A stretch of 5,065 nt of DNA from Methanobacteriota archaeon. GTDB taxonomy: Archaea; Thermoplasmatota; Poseidoniia; Poseidoniales; Poseidoniaceae. Every line of letters starts with the position of its first letter. Position 1 is the stretch's first letter. The DNA lies in contig PBUZ01000115.1 in assembly GCA_002728035.1 (NCBI GenBank), forward strand, positions 1 through 5,065, given 5' to 3'. Under the pieces are notes generated by a model. It was not told the DNA's origin. It ran no database searches and saw only the letters and a list, made by a program, of their open reading frames with translations. Shown one piece after another: positions 1-5,065 of the stretch. The translations under genes and the position numbers were made by a program.

Positions 1-3
1 GTT

Positions 4-8
4 CTCCT
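4..8 (-). promoter_or_regulatory. Shine-Dalgarno-like site at the window edge
   Basis: The minus strand reads GAGGAGAAC to the edge of the window. A GGAG core at this spot would suit a gene whose start codon lies a few bases outside. No coding sequence of that gene is visible here. Confidence 0.35.
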
Positions 9-23
9 CAGCCCTTCCCCCAC

Positions 24-41
24 CATGACAGGCATGACAGG
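24..41. repeat. Tandem 9-bp direct repeat (CATGACAGG x2)
   Basis: Two perfect abutting copies of CATGACAGG at 24-32 and 33-41. They lie between a weak TATA-like element and the presumed start of the next minus-strand gene, so they would fall in its 5' untranslated region or around its transcription start. A regulatory role is speculative. Confidence 0.5.
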
Positions 42-70
42 GTGCTAAGCAACCACCCGACCTTCCACCC

Positions 71-76
71 ATATAA
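71..76 (-). promoter_or_regulatory. Possible archaeal TATA box for a gene beyond the left edge
   Basis: TTATAT on the minus strand, in the 151-nt non-coding stretch after the zinc-ribbon/TPR gene. Transcription would start about 25 nt downstream, near 45-50. The bases just upstream (TTTCTTC) are pyrimidines and do not resemble a purine-rich BRE, so the case is weak. The same upstream T-rich run could instead help end transcription of the preceding gene. Confidence 0.25.
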
Positions 77-151
77 GAAGAAATCGGTATCTCAAAGTCC
101 GACGATTGCGGTACAGTCTTCTATTTTTTACCCATTTTGAAGGTTTTTACA

Positions 152-1615
152 TCAAGGGTTCGAAACGGGCGTGAGTTTGGCAAGATTTTGCGAGGCTACC
201 GAATCATCAGAAATTTTCTGAAGCGTCTGCATTGATTGGGAGAGTTGACCCAGTTTGAACATCGCCACAGCAGCCGTGTTCATGCCCTTGGCAGAGTCTG
301 GCGTTCGGGCGTTGTGGACGTTCATGATCCCAAGAGCTTTCTCGGCTCGGCCGCTTTCCGCCAAAGCGCCGGCCAAGTTGACCAGAATATCTGCGTTGGT
401 CGGAGCGTTCTTGGCTGCCTCACGGAGGGCGAGTATCGATGATTCAAACTGTGGTCCTGCGAGTTCTTTCTGCCCGGCATCTTGACCATCCCGCATCGTG
501 ATGGCACGCTGGAGCAATGAAATGCCGTAGTTGTTGAACACCTCTGGACTGGAGGGCAGACTTGCTGCGAGGCGCTGGAATGAACGTGCGGCTTGTGACC
601 AAGAACCCTGTTGCATCGCCGCAAAACCTTCGTTCACAAGCCCTTGCAATTCTGCAGAACCACCAACATCGACTGCGAGCGCTTGTGCGGGGTGAAGCGA
701 TAGCGTGATGGAAGGTTGTGCAACCGAAACGGGGCTTGCTTCAAGCGGTGAGTGGAACACCGCTGCAGGTGAATCCGTTTCATGGTCAAACACCACCACA
801 TCCTCGGAGAGCGAGCCGTATTCCATCTCAACCACCGTTTCACTTTGATCGTAAATCTCCTCATAATCAGGGATAGCGGCGTCAATTTTCCAATAGTCGG
901 GCACACCGTCATCAGCAGCGACGGGAGATGCTTCATGAACGACTACTTCACCTGGTTGAACCAAACGCGCAGCACTCAAACGAACCGGCTGAGGATCAAC
1001 GAGCGCAGCGACTTCATCGACAGGTTCGGAGATGAGAACCTCGGTGTCCAACGTTTGAACATCATCCACAACAGGAGGGAGGTCTGGCACTTCCGCCATG
1101 AATGGTATGGCTTCGATGGGCTCAGACGCCTCGACCTCGACATGTTGGGGAGACGAGGTTGTCATGGGCTCTTCTGCTTCTGCAGAAGCAGGTTCGTCAA
1201 CCTCGGCTGGCACAGGCTGCGACGCCTCTGGTGCTGGCTCCATTGCAGCGACAGGTGCAGACGTGGCCTGTGGGGGTGTTTGGTGCGAAGCGTCGAACGG
1301 GATACCCTCGGCAAAACTACCGATGCCAAAGGGCAAACGGGAGTCAAAGACATTTGAGGCGCCTTGGAATCCAAAGGGAAGACTTCCTTTGGCAGGTGCG
1401 GGCGTTTCCTGGACGGCAGCGGCCTCAACCGCAGGGGGTTCAATCCCCTCAAGGTCGTACCAAGCTGCCGCTGCATCGTCGAGACCGGGGACCTCTGTTG
1501 GAAGAACTTCATCGGATGACATCGTAGAGGCCAAATCCGTACGCAATTGACTCCCGCATGCAGGACACGCAGTACCGCCAAGCGAGAGAAGGCCACAGAT
1601 TTGACACTCAAACAT
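152..1615 (-). CDS. Zinc-ribbon protein with acidic Pro/Ala-rich linker and C-terminal TPR-like repeats
   Basis: I do not recognise a named family. The 487 residues show three parts. Residues 1-22 form a small zinc ribbon with C4-x2-C7 and C17-x2-C20. Residues about 28-318 are low complexity, rich in Pro, Ala, Glu, Val and Asp, strongly acidic and probably disordered, with short recurring motifs (LPFG at 79 and 94, IPF at 105 and 170, PDY at 239 and 249). Residues about 323-475 resemble tetratricopeptide repeats: one at 323-356 (EGFAAMQQGSWSQAARSFQRL), one near 357-407 that seems interrupted by a Gly/Gln-rich insert, one at 408-441 (NLAGALAESGRAEKAL) and one at 442-475. No signal peptide or membrane helix is seen, so it is probably cytoplasmic, perhaps a scaffold joining a zinc-ribbon contact to a TPR partner. 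The ATG at 1615 has TGAGG 7 nt upstream. It follows the transporter by 63 nt with no obvious terminator between. Confidence 0.87.
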   Translation of the reverse strand: MFECQICGLLSLGGTACPACGSQLRTDLASTMSSDEVLPTEVPGLDDAAAAWYDLEGIEPPAVEAAAVQETPAPAKGSLPFGFQGASNVFDSRLPFGIGSFAEGIPFDASHQTPPQATSAPVAAMEPAPEASQPVPAEVDEPASAEAEEPMTTSSPQHVEVEASEPIEAIPFMAEVPDLPPVVDDVQTLDTEVLISEPVDEVAALVDPQPVRLSAARLVQPGEVVVHEASPVAADDGVPDYWKIDAAIPDYEEIYDQSETVVEMEYGSLSEDVVVFDHETDSPAAVFHSPLEASPVSVAQPSITLSLHPAQALAVDVGGSAELQGLVNEGFAAMQQGSWSQAARSFQRLAASLPSSPEVFNNYGISLLQRAITMRDGQDAGQKELAGPQFESSILALREAAKNAPTNADILVNLAGALAESGRAEKALGIMNVHNARTPDSAKGMNTAAVAMFKLGQLSQSMQTLQKISDDSVASQNLAKLTPVSNP

Positions 1616-1622
1616 CGGCCTG

Positions 1623-1627
1623 CCTCA
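1623..1627 (-). promoter_or_regulatory. Ribosome binding site of the zinc-ribbon/TPR gene
   Basis: TGAGG on the minus strand ends 7 nt before the ATG at 1615-1613, supporting that start, which also places the first zinc Cys at residue 4. The rest of the 63-nt spacer (1616-1678) is GC-rich and shows no TATA box or T-tract. Confidence 0.65.
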
Positions 1628-1678
1628 ACGGGTCGTTGCGTCCGAAGGACTTCAAGGCAACGCCCATTTGGAACCTGA

Positions 1679-3403
1679 TTACTCTTCTTCACCACGAAGA
1701 ATGCGGTTCACCTTGCTGCGGGCGTCAACGACCAATTCGTTGAGGCCATCCATCTCATCATCGACAAGTGCTTCGGAAAACGACTTGCCTTTGCTGCGTC
1801 CACGGCTCAGCTGGATGATGATGCTGATCGTGGTCACGCCGACCAAAATGAGTTTGATCGAGGTTGCACCTTCTTCGCCACCGACGACATAGACCAACAG
1901 CATGTAGAGCGAGACGATGAAGGTCGTCAAAATCATCACTGGGAAACCGGCTTTGAAAAATTCATTGAACGAGATGGGGTAGCCCGCATCCTCAGACATC
2001 CCCGCCGTGACAACGTTGGCCGAAGCACCGATGAGGGTGCCGTTTCCACCAAGACAGGCGCCAAAGGCAAGGGCCCAAATCAACGGTGAGAGGAGGTAGT
2101 CTCCCAAACTGTCCGCTATTTGCAAGACGATTGGAATCATCGTGGCGGTGTAGGGGATGTTATCGATAAAGGCAGAAGCAACGGCTGAGACCCAGAGAAC
2201 GATCAGGATTGCTGCAGCAAGTCGCACCGTGCGGCCTTGCTCGGTGGTGTTGTCGCCGAAGGCACTGATCGCCTTCTCGACGTAGGTTCCGATGAAGTCG
2301 ATGACGCCAATGTACTGCAACGAATGAACGAGAACGAACAAGCCCGCAAAGAACAGCAGTGTCGTCCATTCAACATGGTGAAGCGGTTCTTCCAACTCGT
2401 GGGGATCGGTGGCCAAGAGCATCACCACGGCGCCAACAAGTGCAATCCAAGAGACAGCGATATGCGTGATTGGGTGAAGGAAGAAATTGAGGATGACGAG
2501 GAACAAAATCACACCAGCAACCTTCAACATGGCAGGGTCCTTGATGCCGTATTTTGCTTCAAGTTCAGCGACATCTCTCACACGGACGCCTGAGAACTCG
2601 TCGGCATAGAACCATTTGATGAGCATGAAGGAAGGAACAATACACATCAAGATACCTGGACCCATCTCGATGATGAAATCGTTGAAGGTCACGCCGTATT
2701 GTGCCAAATCGGTGTAGCCAGCCTCTTCGATCTTTGATTCGGAAAGACCGGAACCGATCATGATGTTTGGTGGGTCGCCGATCATGGTGGCTGCACCACC
2801 GATGTTGGAGAACAACACTTCCGAAATAAGCAATGGAATCGGTTTGAGATCCAGAACCTTTGCAAGTTGAATGGTGACGGGAGTGAGGAGCAACATCGTT
2901 GTGACGTTGTCGAGGAAGGCGGACAACACAGCGGTCACCGAACACAAAATAACGACAAGTGTCCATACCGAACCACCGCTTTTTTTGTAGGAGAGCACGG
3001 CGAAATATTCGAAGACACCCGTGTTTGACAAAATGCCGACCATCACCATCATTCCAAGCAAGAGACCGATGGTTTCCCAATCGATCATCGTCGTAACTTC
3101 AGCGAGGGTAAAGGTGTCTTCAACAGCATAGTAATTGAGGGCGAGAACCGCCAGTAAACCACCGACAGCGGCTGCGAGTGTTCGGTGTACCCACTCAAAG
3201 ATGATGAGCGCATAGACCGCCAACAAGATGGCGAGGCCGACCCAAATCGCTTGGGTTTTCGCGGCCTCTTCAATGGTGACCGTGAGTCCAACACCGCTTC
3301 CACCACCTGCTCTAGAAGTCCCAGCCATCATCATGGCGCCAACAAACAACAAGAGTCCAAACGAAATTTGACGGCTCCTGTTGGTAAACAAGTGTGTGTT
3401 CAA
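1679..3403 (-). CDS. Ion transporter of the OCA2 (P protein)/ArsB/NhaD type, IT superfamily
   Basis: A 574-residue polytopic membrane protein. An N-terminal hydrophobic segment (about 13-29, followed by SRAGGG) may be a signal peptide or first helix. Hydrophobic spans follow near 53-70, 77-92, 111-125, 146-180, 188-205, 247-265, 294-331, 347-365, 395-430, 440-458, 485-507 and 515-531, then a charged cytoplasmic tail (533-574). The two halves carry the family's duplicated signatures: SAFLDNVTTMLLLTPV (161-176) with NIGGAATMIGDPPN (200-213), and SAFIDNIPYTATMIPI (410-425) with GACLGGNGTLIGASANVV (448-465). The first pair closely resembles the human OCA2/P protein as I recall it. Relatives include NhaD Na+/H+ antiporters and ArsB arsenite pumps. 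The substrate cannot be read from sequence; sodium/proton exchange or anion transport are both possible, and no ars genes are adjacent to suggest arsenite. The start is TTG, chosen because GGAGG lies 7 nt upstream and no ATG fits before the first helix. Confidence 0.92.
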   Translation of the reverse strand: MNTHLFTNRSRQISFGLLLFVGAMMMAGTSRAGGGSGVGLTVTIEEAAKTQAIWVGLAILLAVYALIIFEWVHRTLAAAVGGLLAVLALNYYAVEDTFTLAEVTTMIDWETIGLLLGMMVMVGILSNTGVFEYFAVLSYKKSGGSVWTLVVILCSVTAVLSAFLDNVTTMLLLTPVTIQLAKVLDLKPIPLLISEVLFSNIGGAATMIGDPPNIMIGSGLSESKIEEAGYTDLAQYGVTFNDFIIEMGPGILMCIVPSFMLIKWFYADEFSGVRVRDVAELEAKYGIKDPAMLKVAGVILFLVILNFFLHPITHIAVSWIALVGAVVMLLATDPHELEEPLHHVEWTTLLFFAGLFVLVHSLQYIGVIDFIGTYVEKAISAFGDNTTEQGRTVRLAAAILIVLWVSAVASAFIDNIPYTATMIPIVLQIADSLGDYLLSPLIWALAFGACLGGNGTLIGASANVVTAGMSEDAGYPISFNEFFKAGFPVMILTTFIVSLYMLLVYVVGGEEGATSIKLILVGVTTISIIIQLSRGRSKGKSFSEALVDDEMDGLNELVVDARSKVNRILRGEEE

Positions 3404-3410
3404 TGCAAAC

Positions 3411-3415
3411 CCTCC
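3411..3415 (-). promoter_or_regulatory. Ribosome binding site supporting the TTG start of the transporter
   Basis: GGAGG on the minus strand lies 7 nt upstream of the TTG at 3403-3401. The good match and spacing are the main reason for accepting a non-ATG start. Confidence 0.78.
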
Positions 3416-3448
3416 GATAAAGTGAACCAGCCGAATTGACTCTTTGAC

Positions 3449-3465
3449 CCTTTGTGTCCCAAAGG
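3449..3465 (-). other. Small perfect hairpin just after the yhbY stop
   Basis: On the minus strand CCTTTG-GGACA-CAAAGG forms a 6-bp stem with a 5-nt loop, beginning 1 nt after the yhbY TAA (3469-3467). No T-run follows, so it is not a standard intrinsic terminator. It could be an mRNA 3'-end or processing element between the RNA-maturation genes and the transporter, or chance. It is the only structured element I see in the 63-nt spacer 3404-3466. Confidence 0.35.
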
Positions 3466-3466
3466 A

Positions 3467-3730
3467 TTAACGACGCCACAAAACACCGATGTTTCCTCGT
3501 TGCAAAACCACAGTACTTTGGGTTGCTTCTGCGAGGTAGGCCCAGACATCGTTTCGCTGCTCGCGTTCAAACAATCCCTTGTTGACCTTGATTTTTACGA
3601 GTTCTCGAGAAGTGAGTTGTTGGCGTATTTCGTCCACCACCGTTTCGCTCAGTCCAGCCTTACCAACGCGAACGGTCGGACGAAATTCGCGGGATTTTGC
3701 TTCCCGCAATATTCGGTCTGGAACACGCAT
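3467..3730 (-). CDS. yhbY: YhbY/CRM-domain RNA-binding protein
   Basis: An 87-residue single CRM (CRS1-YhbY) domain protein. The bacterial homologue YhbY associates with pre-50S ribosomal particles, and plant relatives act in group II intron splicing; the archaeal role is presumed to be ribosome or RNA maturation. The diagnostic GxxG loop is VGKAGLS at residues 22-28, followed by a helix (ETVVDEIRQQL), the strand ELVKIKVNKG (43-52), a second helix (EREQRNDVWAYLAEAT) and the final strands STVVLQRGNIGVLWRR, as in the family. The frame is open upstream to an ATG at 3808, but the true start is taken as the ATG at 3730. It carries an AAGGAG site 9 nt upstream, begins the canonical domain, and avoids a 26-residue extension that would read through the RNase P gene. 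The 2-nt gap to rnp4 implies translational coupling. In many archaea rps19e comes next; here a transporter does. Confidence 0.93.
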   Translation of the reverse strand: MRVPDRILREAKSREFRPTVRVGKAGLSETVVDEIRQQLTSRELVKIKVNKGLFEREQRNDVWAYLAEATQSTVVLQRGNIGVLWRR

Positions 3731-3732
3731 CT

Positions 3733-4083
3733 TCAACCACTCCTTTGTGCTCGACGATGGAAACCCGGACCGCCGCCGTATCGACGAACGGTACCACATG
3801 TCAAACATGTTTTGATGCGCTGTCCAGCCTTAATTCGTACCCGAAAGGCGTCTGCGTGAACATGGTGAGACCAACACTTCCGACAGACCAATTCCTTCGC
3901 ATCCTTTGGCAGAGGTAAACGATGGCGCCTTGAGGATTTGACGAGATGAACAGCGGCTCGCTCAGCGAGCACGGGTGGGCCCTTGGGTGAGTCACGGAGA
4001 ACCTCGACAAGATGTGTTTGCACAGTCAAAGCACGCTCTTTGCGGTTTCTTTTCTTGGACCGAGCATTGCGTCGACGGCCCAT
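3733..4083 (-). CDS. rnp4: Ribonuclease P protein component 4 (Rpr2/Rpp21 family)
   Basis: A protein subunit of archaeal RNase P, the RNA-based enzyme that trims the 5' leader from pre-tRNA; in characterised archaea this subunit pairs with the Rpp29 homologue on the RNA specificity domain. The 116 residues start with a very basic N-terminus (GRRRNARSKKRNRKER), continue with a helical region (about 17-50), then the family-like RRHRLPLPKDAKELVCRKC segment and a zinc ribbon with ligands C67, C70, C93 and C96. A basic tail (RRYGGGPGFHRR) follows. Length and Cys spacing fit the family. The ATG at 4083 has a strong ribosome binding site, GAGGTGA, which overlaps the adk stop codon, leaving only 9 nt between the genes. 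The gene ends 2 nt before the YhbY start. The pairing with YhbY is a conserved archaeal arrangement and supports a role in RNA maturation. Confidence 0.95.
   Translation of the reverse strand: MGRRRNARSKKRNRKERALTVQTHLVEVLRDSPKGPPVLAERAAVHLVKSSRRHRLPLPKDAKELVCRKCWSHHVHADAFRVRIKAGQRIKTCLTCGTVRRYGGGPGFHRRAQRSG
3740..3745 (-). promoter_or_regulatory. Ribosome binding site of yhbY, inside the end of rnp4
   Basis: AAGGAG on the minus strand, 9 nt before the ATG at 3730 and located within the last codons of rnp4. It decides the yhbY start in favour of the internal ATG over the one at 3808. Confidence 0.8.
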
Positions 4084-4087
4084 GTGT

Positions 4088-4094
4088 TCACCTC
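4088..4094 (-). promoter_or_regulatory. Ribosome binding site of rnp4, overlapping adk stop
   Basis: On the minus strand GAGGTGA shares bases with the adk stop codon TGA (4095-4093) and sits 4 nt before the rnp4 ATG. This fixes the rnp4 start and suggests that ribosomes terminating on adk can reinitiate on rnp4. Confidence 0.8.
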
Positions 4095-4719
4095 AGTTCA
4101 AGACGGCCAACAAATCCTGTGTGATCTCGTCGATTCCTCGGTCACCGTTGACACGGTAAAACAGGTCCCTTGATTCGTACCAGTTGGCGAGCGGCGCCGT
4201 CTGCTCATGGTAGGCGCTCAATCGAGAGAGAACCGTTGACTCATTGTCATCTGCACGGCGCTTTTCTTGATAATGGCCGCACGAGCAACCCTCCGAGGGA
4301 ACCGGGTTGAAGGTGTCATGGTAAACTGCACCGCAGTGACCACAGGTTGAACGCCCACAAATGCGCTCTACGATGCGCTCATCGGGAACTTCTATGGCCA
4401 ACACGTGCGTGATCTCCGTCAACTCACTCAGGGCTTCGGCTTGTGGAATGGTGCGAGGAAAGCCGTCAAACATGACGCCGTTGCTTGCATCTGCTTCCTT
4501 GATACGATCCCGAATCAGTGCGAGGATCACATCGTCTGGGACGAGCGCTCCACGGTCCATGTAGGATTTTGCTTCCAAGCCCACCGCTGTTCCTGCCTTT
4601 ACAGCCGCTCGAAGCATGTCACCTGTGGAAACTTGTGGTAATCCAGTGTGTTCCATGATGCGTTGTGCCTGAGTACCTTTACCAGCCCCAGGAGGTCCGA
4701 ACAAGACGATGCTGCCCAT
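4093..4719 (-). CDS. adk: Adenylate kinase, bacterial-type long form with zinc-binding LID
   Basis: Catalyses ATP + AMP to 2 ADP in the cytoplasm, keeping the adenylate pool balanced. At 208 residues it fits the long-form family. The P-loop GPPGAGKGT is at residues 8-16, the AMP-binding STGDMLR at 31-37 and FDGFPRT at 84-90, the LID Arg in ICGR near 123, and RRADDN at 154-159 followed by the SRL segment with the second LID-side Arg. Candidate zinc ligands in the LID are C126 and C129, then C145 and C147. The last pair is CxC rather than the usual CxxC or CxxD, with H149 close by. This is not the trimeric AdkA type of methanogens and Sulfolobus. The ATG at 4719 is fixed by the closeness of the P-loop and by the lack of any in-frame start in the spacer. 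Only a weak GAGGG lies 12 nt upstream, so translation may depend partly on the preceding gene. The stop codon overlaps the ribosome binding site of the RNase P gene. Confidence 0.96.
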   Translation of the reverse strand: MGSIVLFGPPGAGKGTQAQRIMEHTGLPQVSTGDMLRAAVKAGTAVGLEAKSYMDRGALVPDDVILALIRDRIKEADASNGVMFDGFPRTIPQAEALSELTEITHVLAIEVPDERIVERICGRSTCGHCGAVYHDTFNPVPSEGCSCGHYQEKRRADDNESTVLSRLSAYHEQTAPLANWYESRDLFYRVNGDRGIDEITQDLLAVLN

Positions 4720-4758
4720 GTTGATGGCAAGCCCTCGTCCCTTTCAATCTTGACGGAC

Positions 4759-5065
4759 TCAACCGTGTCGACGTAACCACTCATGACCGTAGTGTTGCCA
4801 CTGTTCCATCGTCCATCCTGCAGGCAATCCGCCGGGTGGAAGCGGTGGGGCTGCAGGCGTAGCGGGCGTTGGTGTCGCCTGCGGCAAGGATGGTACCGAC
4901 TTCACCGCTGTCGGAGGCAAGCCTGCGGGAGGGAGGCCGGCAGGTAGATTCCCTACAGGAGATTCCCTTTTTGGTGGAAGTCCCGCAGGAGGTAGGCCGG
5001 AAGGTACGGCTGCAGGTACAACAGGCATATCCATTGACTGCATGATGGCCTTTGCGATTTCCTCA
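4759..5065 (-). CDS. C-terminal part of a protein with Pro-rich linker and GWTMEQW tail (5' end outside window)
   Basis: The frame stays open to the window edge (codons for EEIAKAI precede the first in-window Met at 5043), so this is the last ~101 residues of a longer protein, not a 94-residue gene. What is visible is a short helical-looking segment (EEIAKAIMQSM), then about 60 residues of low-complexity Pro/Ala/Gly/Leu sequence with the unit GLPPAGLPP occurring twice (4972-4998 and 4912-4938), then a compact terminal motif GLPAGWTMEQWQHYGHEWL and stop TGA at 4761-4759. I recall similar GWTMEQWxxYGxxWL ends on many Marine Group II archaeal proteins, attached to unrelated bodies; this is memory, not a search. 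The main domain is not visible, so no function is assigned. In many archaea secY or a DUF106 membrane protein neighbours adk, which makes a membrane-protein body conceivable but unproven. It lies 39 nt upstream of adk and is probably cotranscribed with it. Confidence 0.85.
   Translation of the reverse strand, partial: EEIAKAIMQSMDMPVVPAAVPSGLPPAGLPPKRESPVGNLPAGLPPAGLPPTAVKSVPSLPQATPTPATPAAPPLPPGGLPAGWTMEQWQHYGHEWLRRHG
4912..4998 (-). repeat. Repeated GLPPAGLPP-coding units in the Pro-rich linker
   Basis: Two copies of the nine-residue unit GLPPAGLPP, at 4972-4998 and 4912-4938, offset by 60 nt, with a related NLPA just before the second copy. The bases differ at several third positions, so the protein pattern is better kept than the DNA, which suggests an old duplication or selection for composition rather than a fresh DNA repeat. 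Confidence 0.6.

Noticed and set aside
24..35. Minus-strand ATGs at 35 and 26 as the start of the next gene
   Set aside because: Both are in one frame that stays open to the edge, but they lack a well-spaced binding site, whereas GGAG at the edge fits a start just outside. Only about ten codons are visible, so no CDS is called.
121..147. T-rich run as a terminator
   Set aside because: The T-run is on the plus strand, while all genes are on the minus strand, where it reads as A-runs; there is no plus-strand transcript for it to end.
150..175. GGGTTCGAAAC as a tRNA T-arm
   Set aside because: It is the end of the zinc-ribbon/TPR coding frame (codons for PVSNP and the stop), and no matching acceptor, D or anticodon arms are present around it.
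782..1550. Three long overlapping plus-strand reading frames (782-1357, 1098-1550, 1102-1527)
   Set aside because: They lie antisense to the Pro/Ala/Glu-rich linker of the minus-strand zinc-ribbon/TPR gene. Their Arg/Trp/Leu- or Ser/Ala/Gly-rich products show no domain, and the minus-strand frame has clear zinc-ribbon and TPR features.
1679..3403. Dedicated arsenite efflux pump (arsB)
   Set aside because: The signatures fit the wider superfamily and look closer to OCA2, and no arsenic-resistance regulator, ATPase or reductase is adjacent.
3731..3808. A longer yhbY starting at the ATG at 3808
   Set aside because: The extra 26 residues are an out-of-frame reading of the RNase P gene, do not match the CRM domain, and the internal ATG at 3730 has its own AAGGAG site.

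Overview
All genes in this window lie on the minus strand, so the biological order runs from high to low coordinates. The content points to a euryarchaeal archaeon of moderate GC. It has an archaeal/eukaryotic-type RNase P protein (Rpr2/Rpp21 type) immediately followed by an archaeal-style YhbY RNA-binding protein. It also has a zinc-LID, bacterial-type adenylate kinase and leaderless-style tight gene packing. The upstream protein has a Pro-rich C-terminal tail ending in a GWTMEQWxxYGxxWL signature, which I associate from memory with Marine Group II archaea (Candidatus Poseidoniales). That lineage assignment is inference.

Layout in transcription order: (1) 5065-4759, the C-terminal end of a protein that starts outside the window, with a Pro/Gly/Leu-rich linker and a Trp-rich terminal motif; (2) 4719-4093, adenylate kinase; (3) 4083-3733, RNase P protein component 4; (4) 3730-3467, YhbY/CRM-domain RNA-binding protein; (5) 3403-1679, a 574-residue ion transporter of the OCA2 (P protein)/ArsB/NhaD type with a TTG start; (6) 1615-152, a 487-residue protein with an N-terminal zinc ribbon, a long acidic Pro/Ala-rich linker and C-terminal TPR-like repeats; (7) 151-1, non-coding sequence with a weak TATA-like element, a 9-bp tandem repeat and, at the very edge, a Shine-Dalgarno-like sequence that probably belongs to a gene starting just outside.

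Genes 1-4 look like one transcription unit: gaps are 39, 9 and 2 nt, and the ribosome binding sites of genes 3 and 4 are embedded in the end of the preceding gene. adk supplies nucleotide homeostasis, while rnp4 and yhbY act in tRNA 5' maturation and probably ribosome assembly, so this is a housekeeping translation/nucleotide cluster. The transporter and the zinc-ribbon/TPR gene follow after 63-nt spacers with no T-tract terminator or convincing TATA box, so read-through is possible but not shown.

I found no RNA genes, CRISPR arrays, insertion sequences or signs of recent transfer. The most open questions are the zinc-ribbon/acidic-linker/TPR protein, whose function I do not recognise, and the C-terminal tail motif of the partial protein. 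I see no convincing evidence for a wholly new multi-gene system here.
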